A stretch of DNA of 41,826 bases from an uncultured Prevotellaceae bacterium (lineage in GTDB: Bacteria; Bacteroidota; Bacteroidia; Bacteroidales; Bacteroidaceae): contig CAMHNI010000030.1 in the NCBI GenBank assembly GCA_946186505.1, positions 1-41,826 of the forward strand. The letters are read 5' to 3'. The number at the start of each line of letters is the position of its first letter. Within the stretch, counting starts at the first letter, position 1. The notes beneath the pieces are model-generated. The model had not been told where the DNA came from and ran no database searches. It saw only the letters and a list, made by a program, of their open reading frames with translations. The position numbers and the translations under genes were made by a program. This document shows, one piece after another, positions 1 through 9,253 of the stretch.

Positions 1-23
1 GAAGAAGGTTGTATGTCGATTGA

Positions 24-59
24 ACTTGTATGGGTACTTGTACGGGTACTTGTATGGGT
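24..59. repeat. Three tandem 12-base repeats
   Basis: Three head-to-tail copies of ACTTGTAYGGGT start at 24, 36 and 48. The middle copy differs by one base. A plus-strand reading frame through it gives a YLYG repeat, but nothing marks that frame as a gene. Confidence 0.85.
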
Positions 60-85
60 GTCGTTCTCGTCATCCTTATACCCAA

Positions 86-439
86 TCAGCATATATCGAT
101 TCTTACTGTAACAATCAGCTTCTCTATATCATATTGACTGAGAGAGGTCTCTTGGGGGTTCTCGCAATTTGCGATAGCCTCGTCAAGGTTGTCGCATTTT
201 GCGACTACCTTTTTTAGTTTCGTCCTCTTTCTTCTTGCTTTTCTTTACCATATAATCTTATAACGTTTTCGATTTCTGTTCTATTGCTCCATATCTCAAC
301 TCACACCGCTTTCGCTGACTCCAACAAGAATCCGGGAATAGGCTTTCGCATATCCCAAATCACATTCATCGGCATCAACCTCTCTCAGTTGCTCAAATGG
401 AGATTAAAGTTTTGGGATGCTGTTTGTATCTTGAGTCAT
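86..439 (-). pseudogene. Decayed coding remnant downstream of recQ
   Basis: No intact gene is seen here. On the minus strand a frame opens at ATG 439 and is broken by a TAA after 11 codons. It then continues as SPFEQLREVDADE and further residues to a TGA near 300. A second open stretch from about 225 ends at a TGA at 86-88 and contains two related decapeptides, VVAKCDNLDE and AIANCENPQE. The SPFEQLRE start faintly recalls DinD/BRO-type antirepressors, but that is only an impression. I read the stretch as relics of one or two lost genes. Confidence 0.25.
157..209. repeat. Two 23-base palindromic units, 30-base period
   Basis: Two related units at 157-179 and 187-209 each centre on a palindrome (TCGCAATTTGCGA and GTCGCATTTTGCGAC). 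The 30-base period equals ten codons and encodes the decapeptide repeat noted for the remnant on the minus strand. Confidence 0.6.
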
Positions 440-458
440 ATATTCTTATAACGTTTTT
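249..458. repeat. Direct repeat of 22 bases, two copies 188 bases apart
   Basis: CATATAwTCTTATAACGTTT occurs at 249-270 and 437-458 with two mismatches over 22 bases. The copies bracket a stretch with no intact gene and may mark duplicated 5' ends of the decayed genes here. Confidence 0.6.
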
Positions 459-471
459 GTTGCTGTTGCTA

Positions 472-3387
472 TTATTCTGTATCCTGTTGTTTTCTTTTTA
501 GGTCGGCCATCACCATTCGGATGGTGTTTCGTTTAATCCCTTCAGGGCACCTACTCTTTACTTTTTTCGACGTTGCGCCCTTGGGCAAATCTTGAATAAC
601 GCTAGAAATCTGCGTGTATGTATAGCGGTCTACGAAATCGAACACATCTACTAATCCGCGCATAATAAGAATCGAAAGATGTTCTGAGATAGTATAAGCT
701 GACAACTCGCGCTTCCGTGCAATTGTCTCAAGAGTATATCCTTGTTTGGCAAGCTCAAGAGTGCCTTGTACGGTTTGCGGGAGAGCCTTTTTACTCTTTG
801 AGTTGGAACGGTCATCTAAATCTTTATCTATCTCTGCTTCTTCGACTTCTTCCTCTTGGTCAACAGACATTTCATCCGTTAGGATAGCAGAGTCTTTTTC
901 TTCAAACTTTTCTAATTGACCTCTATTCCTAGGAATGTCGGCAAACTCCGTACTCAGATTATCGAATAGAATCTTTTCTTCATCTGTAATCGCCATCAGT
1001 CCATGTCCAATTTCCCTATGCCACTTCCTTAGTGCAATCTCATCATGGTCACCATCCATGAAGGGGAAGCGTTTGTTTTGAATCACAAACAAGCGAAAAC
1101 GAGAAAGAATCTCAAAGAAGGAACCTGATGGGAACTCAACTATTTGCCCATCTCTATCGTAATCATATTTCTGAGCAATCCTCACAACACAAGCCTGCTC
1201 ATCAACATTCATACCATATCCTTCTTTCAAAAGATGGCCGAGCGTAGCGATAATCCGCTCACGTTGCATCGCCTCTGGAGCCACATAATCACTCAGACGG
1301 ATGACAAGGTTCCCCTTATAATTCCAATAAGCCTTCTCCGTTATCTCCTTCAAAACCTTACGCCATTCTATCGAATCCCAAATTTCCAAGTCAACATCAA
1401 ACGTTTTCCCCTGTATCGTTATCCGATTCTTTGGCTTTTTCTTGGTGCCCACCACGGAACACTCGGTAGTATCGCGTACTCCTCCTTTATCTTCTTTGGG
1501 ATCTTCTGTCAAAACAGTCGTAATAGTTTCATCCTTGGCAGAAAATTCTTCCTTTGCTGGCGCAAATTGCTTAATAACTGCAATAAATCGCTCACCGTAG
1601 GTGTCTCGCTTGTGTTCACCTATACCAAAGGTGTTGCCGAAGGAGGGAAGTGTTGTGGGCATATCGGTAGCCAGCGCATGGAGCGTCTTGTCAGACATCA
1701 CAACAAATGCAGGACAATTAATATCATCGGCTATTTCTTTTCTCAGCACCTTCAATCGCTCAAATAACTCCATGTTCTCACTTTGGCCACTATTGGTAAC
1801 TGTCGAGACTTGTTCTTCCATCATCCGACTACGGCGGGCTTTTACGCTATAGTCTTCACGGCTGATAACCACCAGCTGTACTTTAGCTTTCCCATGAACT
1901 ACATCTTGGCCAAGTTGAGTAACATGCAGATGGTTGTCTTCATTGTATGCAATTTCGATATATCCCATCTGCAACATTTGAAGCAGATAGTCGTGCCAGT
2001 CTCTCAACGGCACATCCCTTCCAGCTGCAAATGTTTTGATTTGTGCATAGCCACGTGATACGACTTCTGGTGAGAAGTTTCCATGCAGTATGTCGATAGT
2101 CAACGTGGATCCTACTTGCTCACCCGTCCTGAGTATGGCCGAAAGAGCCTTTTGAACAAGTTCTGTTCCATCGAATGTAGATGGCGGAGTATGGCAGACA
2201 TCACAGTTTCCGCAGCCCTTGTCGCTTATCTCTCCAAAATAGTTCAGCAGAATACGTCGACGACAGACCTGAGCTTCAGCATATTCCTGCATACGCTGCA
2301 GTTTTTCCATGTTGATTTCCCGCTGACCACTTTCCTCTGCGAAACGGCGTAGAGTGATAATATCCTGTAAGTTATAAAACAAGATTGTTTCACAAGGCAG
2401 TCCATCGCGACCACCACGTCCTATCTCCTGATAGTAGTTCTCAATGCTCTTGGGAAGGTTATAGTGAACAACGAAGCGCACATTGCTCTTGTCAATTCCC
2501 ATTCCAAAAGCAATTGTTGCACAGACCACCTGGATGCGGTCATTGATAAAATCCTCTTGTACACGATTTCGTTCATTTGTCGGCAGTCCCGCATGATAAA
2601 TGCCCACCGATACTCCTTCTTTCTTAAGCTTTTCAGCAACCTTCTCCGTGGTTTTCTTTGCCAGACAATAGATGATACCACTCTCTCCTCGATGACGATA
2701 AATTAAACTCAGTATCGTGCGAAATTTCTCTTTGGCTGCATATCCTCTTCTAACATCTAAACTCAGATTCGGGCGGTCAAACGAGCTGATAAAGATTTCC
2801 GGTTCCTTGAGGTGTAGCTGTGTAATAATGTCGGCTTTGGTTATCTTGTCAGCAGTTGCTGTAAGAGCCATAATAGGCACATTGGGGAAAAGTTCATGCA
2901 AATTACCTAACTGCATGTATTCGGGTCTAAAGTCGTGTCCCCATTGAGAAATGCAATGTGCTTCGTCAATGGCAAAGAGCGATACTTTCAGCATGGTTTG
3001 CATCCACCTCAATTCCGTCATCAGCCGTTCTGGTGAGATATACAGCAACTTAATGTCACCCCGTAGGCATCGTTCTGCAATTTGCCGATTGGCTATCTCA
3101 TCGTTGGCGCTGTTCAGTGCCTCCGCAGCAATACCATTGGTACGTAATGCTTCCACCTGATCCTTCATCAGCGAGATAAGCGGCGAAATCACGATGGCCG
3201 TACCTTCCATCATCAAAGCAGGTAACTGAAAGCATATCGATTTACCGCCACCTGTAGGCATCAGCACTAGCGAATCCTTTCGCTGGAGCACATGATTGAT
3301 TATTTCTTCCTGCAAGGGGCGGAAGGAGTCATAACCGAAATAGGATTTTAATGCTTGCTTTATGTTAATCATATTAATCTCGCTCAT
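472..3387 (-). CDS. recQ: RecQ family ATP-dependent DNA helicase, long form
   Basis: A 3'-5' superfamily II DNA helicase that acts on forks, recombination intermediates and broken ends. Seen: Walker A MPTGGGKS at residues 43-50, DEAH at 141-144, motif VI ending EIGRGGRDG near 328, and a zinc cluster at Cys375, Cys392, Cys395 and Cys398. A winged-helix RQC region follows, then an HRDC domain at about 538-608. At 971 aa it is much longer than E. coli RecQ; the extra C-terminus has an acidic linker near 860 and a helix-turn-helix domain at about 885-930 (HTH_40-like). It starts 3 bases after the Nudix stop, so it is probably the last gene of the minus-strand operon. A start at Met6 is possible. 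The family call is firm; a defence role is inferred from the neighbours. Confidence 0.95.
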   Translation of the reverse strand: MSEINMINIKQALKSYFGYDSFRPLQEEIINHVLQRKDSLVLMPTGGGKSICFQLPALMMEGTAIVISPLISLMKDQVEALRTNGIAAEALNSANDEIANRQIAERCLRGDIKLLYISPERLMTELRWMQTMLKVSLFAIDEAHCISQWGHDFRPEYMQLGNLHELFPNVPIMALTATADKITKADIITQLHLKEPEIFISSFDRPNLSLDVRRGYAAKEKFRTILSLIYRHRGESGIIYCLAKKTTEKVAEKLKKEGVSVGIYHAGLPTNERNRVQEDFINDRIQVVCATIAFGMGIDKSNVRFVVHYNLPKSIENYYQEIGRGGRDGLPCETILFYNLQDIITLRRFAEESGQREINMEKLQRMQEYAEAQVCRRRILLNYFGEISDKGCGNCDVCHTPPSTFDGTELVQKALSAILRTGEQVGSTLTIDILHGNFSPEVVSRGYAQIKTFAAGRDVPLRDWHDYLLQMLQMGYIEIAYNEDNHLHVTQLGQDVVHGKAKVQLVVISREDYSVKARRSRMMEEQVSTVTNSGQSENMELFERLKVLRKEIADDINCPAFVVMSDKTLHALATDMPTTLPSFGNTFGIGEHKRDTYGERFIAVIKQFAPAKEEFSAKDETITTVLTEDPKEDKGGVRDTTECSVVGTKKKPKNRITIQGKTFDVDLEIWDSIEWRKVLKEITEKAYWNYKGNLVIRLSDYVAPEAMQRERIIATLGHLLKEGYGMNVDEQACVVRIAQKYDYDRDGQIVEFPSGSFFEILSRFRLFVIQNKRFPFMDGDHDEIALRKWHREIGHGLMAITDEEKILFDNLSTEFADIPRNRGQLEKFEEKDSAILTDEMSVDQEEEVEEAEIDKDLDDRSNSKSKKALPQTVQGTLELAKQGYTLETIARKRELSAYTISEHLSILIMRGLVDVFDFVDRYTYTQISSVIQDLPKGATSKKVKSRCPEGIKRNTIRMVMADLKRKQQDTE

Positions 3388-3390
3388 TTA

Positions 3391-3777
3391 TTATATTCTA
3401 GATTTAATCGTTTGAACAACAATCACATCCGCTGGCAACCAGTTCACGCCGTCCAACTCATCCTTAGTGAGCCACTTCGCCGCCTCATGCTCATTCAGAT
3501 GCAGCGCCTCCGTCACTAGCGAACACAGATAGCAATGCATTTTCAGATGGAACTTGGGATAATCATACTCCACCGTACAAAGAAACTCATCCACGCTGAT
3601 CTCTGCAGACAGTTCCTCGAGAATCTCTCTCACAAGAGCCTCTTCTGGCGTTTCCCCAGCTTCCATCTTTCCGCCAGGAAACTCCCACCAGTCCTTCCAC
3701 TCACCATATCCTCGCTGAGTGGCGAATATCTTATCTCCTTTGCGAATAATCGCTGCTACCACTTCTATCTGTTTCAT
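3391..3777 (-). CDS. Nudix hydrolase, MutT-like nucleotide pyrophosphohydrolase
   Basis: A 128-residue Nudix protein predicted to hydrolyse (deoxy)nucleoside triphosphates, possibly oxidised or modified ones. The Nudix box is complete: GGKMEAGETPEEALVREILEEL fits GX5EX7REUXEE, with metal-binding glutamates in REILEE. I chose the Met that opens MKQIEVVAAI, 2 bases past the helicase stop; a longer in-frame start exists but would overlap the helicase gene by 67 bases. The RecQ start lies 3 bases beyond its stop. The 2- and 3-base gaps argue for translational coupling with both helicases. Pairing with a DUF3427 helicase suggests it clears nucleotides made by that machine or acts as a co-effector. 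That is inference. Confidence 0.9.
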   Translation of the reverse strand: MKQIEVVAAIIRKGDKIFATQRGYGEWKDWWEFPGGKMEAGETPEEALVREILEELSAEISVDEFLCTVEYDYPKFHLKMHCYLCSLVTEALHLNEHEAAKWLTKDELDGVNWLPADVIVVQTIKSRI

Positions 3778-3779
3778 AA

Positions 3780-6700
3780 TTATGCAATTTCTTTCATTCG
3801 TGCGAAGTGCATCACGCTGCCGGGAATCGGTTCCACCATATTCCAACGTATCTGCATTTGCATCCTATTCCCTAAATTCTTGTACTCCCAGTCGCTCAGG
3901 GTAACACGACCCAAATAAACATATCCCATTGTGCGAGTCTTGTCCTCAACAAAGTTCTTTTGCTCACGGACAAAGAGCAGCATGGTCTGTGTCTGATGGA
4001 TATAAGCCTGACCTTCATTTGATTCAGGCTTTACTCGGTTCTGAGTATCCCATTGGAATAGATAGGGTGACAACGCCTTGTCGTCGTAATCAGTCGTAGA
4101 GCCCTCTTCACGATTCTTGATGATATCGACAAACATAGCCTCCACATTCAGCAGTTTGTTGCGTTCCACACCCTCGCGAGCTGACGATTTTCGTGCCAAC
4201 GTCGATGTTCCGATAGCAACCTGAATCTGTGCCTTTGTATATACGCCATGGAGCTTCAATGGGAAATTTGGCAACAGAGAGTTATCCGGCTTCTCGTAGG
4301 CTTTGTTCTCTTGAAGCATCACTCCTATCACCTCAGCAAGCTCTTCAAAGAATAGTTTGTCAGCAGCAAGGGCATCAACCATATCTTGGAGGCTTACAAA
4401 TCTTCCAGCCGTCTCAAAAAGGTCGTAGTAGAGCATCAGCAATCGCTTTTGATCAACAGCATTCATTCTGTTTACTCTCACTCTGAACGCTCGTTTTGCA
4501 AGTTGTTCGATAAAGCTCAAATAGGAATACGAGTCCGTTGCAGACCACTTACGGAATACGGCACGACTTAGCTCCTCATTAAAACGAGATTGCTCTTCGC
4601 CCACCCCAGCCTCAAACAATATCTGATTCCACGTTCTCCCTTTGTAGAGCTTATCTACGGGCATCTGATAGATTCTTACGAAATTGGAGAGCGTAAGCGG
4701 TACAGAGTGATGTCTTTCGAAGTTCTGCACCAAACCAAGAACCCGTCGAGTCGTAAAACGTTGGATAGCACCTCTGATATTCTGCAGGATATACTCCTTG
4801 GCCTTTGGCTCCAGCATGATGCGACAACCAAGCGGCAAGTGAGGACAATCGCGTTCCATCTCTTCGACCACACTCATCGAAGTGCGCCCAAGCATCACCC
4901 TCATGCGGTCAGAATAGTTGAATTCTGCACGACTGTTACCCACATAGTCAAAGATGTCCACATGTGTTTTGCCTTCGGCCTTACGTAATCCTCGGCCAAA
5001 CTGCTGGATAAATACAGTAAGACTCTCCGTGGGACGAAGGAAAAGAATAGTGTCAACCTCAGGAATATCTACGCCCTCGTTGAACATATCAACCACAAAC
5101 AGATAGTTGATTTCCTTGTTCCTCAAACGACGATAAAGTGGTGCACGCATCTTTGCATTCTCACTGGTCAGTACATCAGCCTTCAGTCCACAAAGCGTAA
5201 ACTTCGAGGCCATATATTTGGCGTGCTGCTGATCTACACAGAAACACAAGGCCCTGACGTCGCGAATATTGGGGAGGTATTTTTGTAACGATTGTAAGAC
5301 GACTGCCGTACGTGCATCGTTATAGCTGTAGATTCGTGAAAGCTCTGATGCCACATAATGTCCCTTATCCCATGCCACCTCAGAATAATCCACAGAATCT
5401 GTGATGCCATAATAATAGAATGGAGCAAGCAATCCTTTGTTCAGCGCATCATCAAGACGTATCTCCGCAGAAATGGTACCATCAAAGTCCTGCGTGATGT
5501 TCTCGCCATCCATACGTTCTGGCGTTGCCGTCAGACCAAGCAATACTTTGGGCCTAAAGTGGTCGATAATCTTACGATAGGAAGATGCCGCTGCATGGTG
5601 CACCTCATCTATCACGATATAGTCGTAATAGTCAGCAGGAAGTTGAAGATTATCCAGACGATTATTGAGCGTGTCTTTTGATGCGAACACATATTCGTAG
5701 TTGACAGGTTCTTCGCCGCCATACCATTTCTCGCCAAAGTTATAGTCACAGAGCACTTGACGGAATGTCAACAGACTCTGACGCAGAATCTCTTCACGAT
5801 GGGCTATGAATAATAGACGTGCTCGTTCGTTTTTTTCAGCAAAAGCCTTATAGTCGCTTGCTGCCATCACGGTCTTACCCGTTCCTGTTGCGGCTACGAC
5901 CAGATTGCGCCAATGACCACGCACTTCCCGCTCTACCTGAAGACGCTCTAATATTTCCTGCTGATAGTCGAAAGGACGTATCAGTTGTAAAAGGTCGAAG
6001 TCAATCGCATTATCCGATTCTCCCCCCAGCGCAACCTTTAATCGTTCATCGTCCTCGCCGCTGACAAAGGTTTCATAGCCCTCAGCCCACCAAGAAGCAT
6101 CAAATGCCCCCATGATGGTTTTCATCATTCGAGGCTGCTCCATCTGCGTTACTTTCACGTTCCATTCAGCACCCGTATCAAGGGCTTGCTCAGAAAGATT
6201 AGAAGAACCAATATATGCAGTATTGAACCCTGTGTTGCGCAAGAAAATGTATGCCTTTGCGTGCAGTCGCTCATCTGTGATGTCGTAGGTGATCTTTATT
6301 TCTGTGTTATTGAGTTCTGCCAACTTCTTCACGGCTTCAAAGTCTGTAGCCTTCATATAAGTCGTGGTAATCACCTTCAGCTTTCCCCCTCTGTTGGTAA
6401 ACTCCTTCAACTGCGGCTGTATTAGCGCAAGTCCACGCTTCTTGATGAACGACACCATCAGTCGAATCTCGTCGGCTGAGGCAATTTCTTTTTGTAATTC
6501 TGTATATAGCTTAATGCCTTTTCCTGTGAAGAGTGCTCCGTTCACCAATCCTTTGATTGGCATAATCTCCTCCAGCCTCTTAGCCAAATCGGGATAGTCC
6601 GATTGCGTTTTGTCTATCACAGCCGTCAGTATCTTCGCCTGTGCCGACAACAGATTTCCCGATTCCAGATGAAATTCATCAATAAGCTTCTTGATGATGG

Positions 6701-6953
6701 CATTAGCCAGATTCACTCCTTTTCTAACTCCATCCTTCTTCTGCTCTTCAACATCATCGATATCCTCATCCTCCAAATCGGAAACGTCCGACAGTATCTG
6801 TTCAAAGATACCTGTCAGATACATCGCAAGCAGTTTGGCTACCTCATGCCGCTCTATGGACCGTTCTCCTATATAGAACTGCTCTCTGTCTATCGAAGCA
6901 ATCTTCTCTTCAAACAGCTGATTGATAATTTGTTCGTATATTCCGATTTGCAT
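3780..6953 (-). CDS. PLD-like nuclease/SF2 helicase/DUF3427 fusion protein
   Basis: A 1057-residue multidomain protein. The N-terminus is helical with an acidic patch near residue 62. A phospholipase D-like domain follows with LHAKAYIF and GSSNLS near residues 230-250, the H-x-K element of PLD nucleases. Next is a superfamily II helicase core: AATGTGKT near 355, DEVHH near 450, and motif VI QQFGRGLRKAEGK near 670. The last 350 or so residues match the DUF3427 type. This arrangement is known in bacteria and has been linked to DNA restriction or repair; the exact function is unproven. Only one HxK motif is obvious, so activity would need dimerisation or a degenerate second half. It sits between the HNH-like gene and the Nudix gene. 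Confidence 0.88.
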   Translation of the reverse strand: MQIGIYEQIINQLFEEKIASIDREQFYIGERSIERHEVAKLLAMYLTGIFEQILSDVSDLEDEDIDDVEEQKKDGVRKGVNLANAIIKKLIDEFHLESGNLLSAQAKILTAVIDKTQSDYPDLAKRLEEIMPIKGLVNGALFTGKGIKLYTELQKEIASADEIRLMVSFIKKRGLALIQPQLKEFTNRGGKLKVITTTYMKATDFEAVKKLAELNNTEIKITYDITDERLHAKAYIFLRNTGFNTAYIGSSNLSEQALDTGAEWNVKVTQMEQPRMMKTIMGAFDASWWAEGYETFVSGEDDERLKVALGGESDNAIDFDLLQLIRPFDYQQEILERLQVEREVRGHWRNLVVAATGTGKTVMAASDYKAFAEKNERARLLFIAHREEILRQSLLTFRQVLCDYNFGEKWYGGEEPVNYEYVFASKDTLNNRLDNLQLPADYYDYIVIDEVHHAAASSYRKIIDHFRPKVLLGLTATPERMDGENITQDFDGTISAEIRLDDALNKGLLAPFYYYGITDSVDYSEVAWDKGHYVASELSRIYSYNDARTAVVLQSLQKYLPNIRDVRALCFCVDQQHAKYMASKFTLCGLKADVLTSENAKMRAPLYRRLRNKEINYLFVVDMFNEGVDIPEVDTILFLRPTESLTVFIQQFGRGLRKAEGKTHVDIFDYVGNSRAEFNYSDRMRVMLGRTSMSVVEEMERDCPHLPLGCRIMLEPKAKEYILQNIRGAIQRFTTRRVLGLVQNFERHHSVPLTLSNFVRIYQMPVDKLYKGRTWNQILFEAGVGEEQSRFNEELSRAVFRKWSATDSYSYLSFIEQLAKRAFRVRVNRMNAVDQKRLLMLYYDLFETAGRFVSLQDMVDALAADKLFFEELAEVIGVMLQENKAYEKPDNSLLPNFPLKLHGVYTKAQIQVAIGTSTLARKSSAREGVERNKLLNVEAMFVDIIKNREEGSTTDYDDKALSPYLFQWDTQNRVKPESNEGQAYIHQTQTMLLFVREQKNFVEDKTRTMGYVYLGRVTLSDWEYKNLGNRMQMQIRWNMVEPIPGSVMHFARMKEIA

Positions 6954-6991
6954 ATCGTCTATATTTATTCTGCTTGTATTCTTTCAATTAT

Positions 6992-7288
6992 TCACCCCAC
7001 CTTCAAATGCTCATACAGCTTTAGCCTCAGCACCTCACCATTCTCGAACTCGAACTGGAACTTTCTGCGATTGAACCTCGGATTGTTCTTGTGGATAATC
7101 CGGTGGTAGTTCGGACTGATAATAATGATGTTCGTAGAGTCGTTGTTCTGCGAATGGGTGAAATAGTCGATGTGGTGGGATGTGAACAGCGAGCACACCG
7201 ACACAGGAAAGGTCATCCCGTCATTGAGCAACGACCAGTCCACCGTCTTCTGCAATATGAATCCATTGTCGTAATCCATCAGAGTCAT
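6992..7288 (-). CDS. Small HNH-like protein
   Basis: About 98 residues. The layout recalls compact HNH nucleases: HHIDYF near the middle, then an N-x-H step in SPNYHRIIHK, then a basic C-terminal strand and helix. The zinc-binding cysteines of many HNH proteins are absent, and the tail FQFEFENGEVLRLKLYEHL resembles the end of HNH proteins coded beside restriction-type helicases. I chose Met at 7288; an upstream Met at 7321 would add a basic MVRSKQEKKRN segment. It lies 38 bases before the PLD-helicase and 90 bases after the AlbA_2 gene, in the same direction. It could be the nicking partner of the helicase. Assignment is by motif only. Confidence 0.55.
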   Translation of the reverse strand: MTLMDYDNGFILQKTVDWSLLNDGMTFPVSVCSLFTSHHIDYFTHSQNNDSTNIIIISPNYHRIIHKNNPRFNRRKFQFEFENGEVLRLKLYEHLKVG

Positions 7289-7378
7289 ATTTCGTTTTTT
7301 TTCTTGTTTACTTCTTACCATCTTCTTACCCTATCGAGAGACTATCGAACGCATATCCTACGTCTATCTACGTCCTTG

Positions 7379-8926
7379 CTACGATATAGTTTGAAGCTTT
7401 TCTCTGCCATTATCAGTTAGCGTATATTTCTGTTTCGGACTGTTTGGAACATCCTTTATCGTCGGTTCTACCAGACCAGACTCACACAAATGCTGCAATA
7501 CATTATTCTTTATTCTTCCTCTATTCTTTTCTTTGGTCTTTTTCATCAATTCTTTCAATGATTGTGGTTCTTTACACAGAGCTATGAGAATAGCGGTTGC
7601 GTCAGGATAATGAGACACATCCAGCTTGGGACAAACTTGTGACAAGACTTGTGACAAAGCTTGTGACAAACTTGTGACGTCGTCTCTTGAAGCGACCATT
7701 GGCGCACCATCAGAAGGAACAAATTTGAATTGCTCTATATCCTTTTGTTCCACGGTCACCAAAAATGCCGTCAGCATGCTCACATCAAACTGGGCAGGTT
7801 TGTTTCCGTTTTCTTTCAGGTCTGTCTGCACCTGACCGATACCACGGCTGAACATATTTACATAGCCAAGCGTCTTCATGGCACTGGCTACAAGTGGATT
7901 GCGGTAGTCATTCACACTGGGGAAATTCTCAGGACGGGCATTGCCATACAAGCCACCAGCATTCAGAATCTCCAGATGGCTGGCAAACTCATAGAAGCGA
8001 AGTGGCGTATTACTCTGCATATCTCGGTGCATACAGGCGTTGAGAAGAAGCTCTCGGATAGCCTGATAGGGGTAGTTACTGACCATCTCCTCGCGAAGGA
8101 TAGAAACGAAAACGGGTTTCTTCTTGATAACAGACAACTCAAAAAGCGATTCCAGACGTGGCAACAATTCACAATAGTTGCCTTCCAGCTGCATCTCATT
8201 TTCTACCTCGCTTGTCACATCCTCGCCCTTGAAACAAACATATTGCACGTACAGGCCTGGCATGAAACGGCGTGGCTTGTAGCCAAACAGAACAACTGCT
8301 GCGTATGTGGGGCATTGGTGCTCAGTGTCATACATTCCCACAGCTGCCATCTGTTCTTCGATAGGACGAGTATCAGATTCCACTAACTCATTACCTAATA
8401 GCGGTATCAGATATTTTGTACGCAGCAAGTCCGTGTTGACATCATTCAGTTTGGCAGCCAAACAAGGCATGGTATCGAAGGTTGCCATGAATGACATTCG
8501 ACGCTCTGCCAATATGCGCTCCTCTGCTTCCGTTGCTATGTCACGACGAGGACCGATACGAATAAAAGTTCGTCCACGATAGCGCACAGGAGGCAGGTCG
8601 GACGGACTGACCTCAGCAACCAACAAGTCACCTTCAGGGAACTGGAAACGGTCAACGCTCATAACAGGTATAGGCAGGATGTTTCCGTTGCTGCGTATGG
8701 CTGCAATCTTCTTCAGCAAGTCATCGGTGACCTTCAGACCCGACAACTCTCCGTTGTCGTAAGCACCCAATATCAGGTAGCCATTCTTTCGTGAATTTGG
8801 CAGATCGTTGGCAAAGGCACAGATAGCCTCCTGGAACTTATCCATGTCACCTGTTGAAGTGGTTCGCTCCACTCGATAGGTTTCCGTGCTATGCAGCAGT
8901 TCTTGTATTTCGTCTTTTGTTATCAT
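7379..8926 (-). CDS. AlbA_2 (Schlafen-type) domain and HATPase protein
   Basis: About 515 residues. The N-terminal 130 residues carry the AlbA_2/Schlafen-like fold (TSTGDMDKFQEAICAFANDL and GYLILGAYDNG, then RIGPRRD). A GHKL-type ATPase segment follows at about 270-390, with an N-box-like IRELLLNACMHRD and NAGGLYG, then FSRGIGQVQ. The C-terminus is a winged helix. This is the family often annotated as ATP-dependent transcriptional regulator or RecG-like protein. A Leu-Ser-Gln repeat links ATPase and winged helix. I chose Met at 8926 (MITKDEIQELL); Met at 8953 is in frame. The Xre gene lies 80 bases upstream. Such proteins occur in regulatory and antiphage contexts; which applies here is unknown. 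Confidence 0.85.
   Translation of the reverse strand: MITKDEIQELLHSTETYRVERTTSTGDMDKFQEAICAFANDLPNSRKNGYLILGAYDNGELSGLKVTDDLLKKIAAIRSNGNILPIPVMSVDRFQFPEGDLLVAEVSPSDLPPVRYRGRTFIRIGPRRDIATEAEERILAERRMSFMATFDTMPCLAAKLNDVNTDLLRTKYLIPLLGNELVESDTRPIEEQMAAVGMYDTEHQCPTYAAVVLFGYKPRRFMPGLYVQYVCFKGEDVTSEVENEMQLEGNYCELLPRLESLFELSVIKKKPVFVSILREEMVSNYPYQAIRELLLNACMHRDMQSNTPLRFYEFASHLEILNAGGLYGNARPENFPSVNDYRNPLVASAMKTLGYVNMFSRGIGQVQTDLKENGNKPAQFDVSMLTAFLVTVEQKDIEQFKFVPSDGAPMVASRDDVTSLSQALSQVLSQVCPKLDVSHYPDATAILIALCKEPQSLKELMKKTKEKNRGRIKNNVLQHLCESGLVEPTIKDVPNSPKQKYTLTDNGREKLQTIS
7635..7678. repeat. Tandem 12-base repeats coding for LSQx
   Basis: Nearly four copies of a 12-base unit (xCTTGTGACAAR) lie inside the AlbA_2 gene. 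On the coding strand they give LSQALSQVLSQV, an in-frame linker whose copy number could change by slippage without a frameshift. Confidence 0.85.
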
Positions 8927-9006
8927 TTGACTTCGTCTTCTTCCTTCTTGCAAGGCATAGCCAAAACAAGCTTTAGCTCTGCTCTTGCTTCGTGCGTCAT
9001 TTCGAC

Positions 9007-9222
9007 TTATTTCTCTTGATTGAATTCTTCCTGTCTCACCAACTCCTGCACAGGCACTTCAAGCGCATTTGCTATTGCAATGAGGGCTTCAAGGCTGGGT
9101 TGGGTGGTATTGGTGACCCACTTGGAAATAGTTGCCTGATCCTTTCCAAGCTTATCTGCCAACCACTTGTTGTTTAGGTCGTGTTCTGCTAGAACGATTC
9201 TTATCCGATTTAATTTTGCCAT
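9007..9222 (-). CDS. Xre-family helix-turn-helix regulator (first copy)
   Basis: A 71-residue Cro/C1-type DNA-binding protein. The helix-turn-helix spans about residues 18-40 (NKWLADKLGKDQATISKW), followed by the family's usual PSLEALIAIANAL helix. It is the first gene of the minus-strand run that ends with recQ and probably regulates it. It resembles the second Xre gene at 13473-13673: both share NKWL, TxSKW, TN..QP and a similar tail, so the two defence operons use paralogous regulators. Its promoter lies about 24 bases upstream. The fold is certain; the target is inferred. Confidence 0.9.
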   Translation of the reverse strand: MAKLNRIRIVLAEHDLNNKWLADKLGKDQATISKWVTNTTQPSLEALIAIANALEVPVQELVRQEEFNQEK

Positions 9223-9245
9223 GATAGATTTCTCTTGTTCGAGGG

Positions 9246-9253
9246 CAAAGATA
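9246..9253 (-). promoter_or_regulatory. Bacteroidetes-type promoter for the Xre-RecQ operon
   Basis: On the minus strand TATCTTTG, a match to TAnnTTTG, lies 23 bases upstream of the Xre start codon. No clear TTG is seen at the usual distance. Confidence 0.5.

Noticed and set aside
20..217. A 65-residue plus-strand ORF with YLYG repeats
   Set aside because: It is driven by a 12-base tandem repeat and palindromes, with no start signal or domain.
3391..3846. Longer Nudix start upstream
   Set aside because: The extra 23 residues would be translated from inside the helicase gene; the ATG at 3777 gives the normal Nudix start and a 2-base gap.
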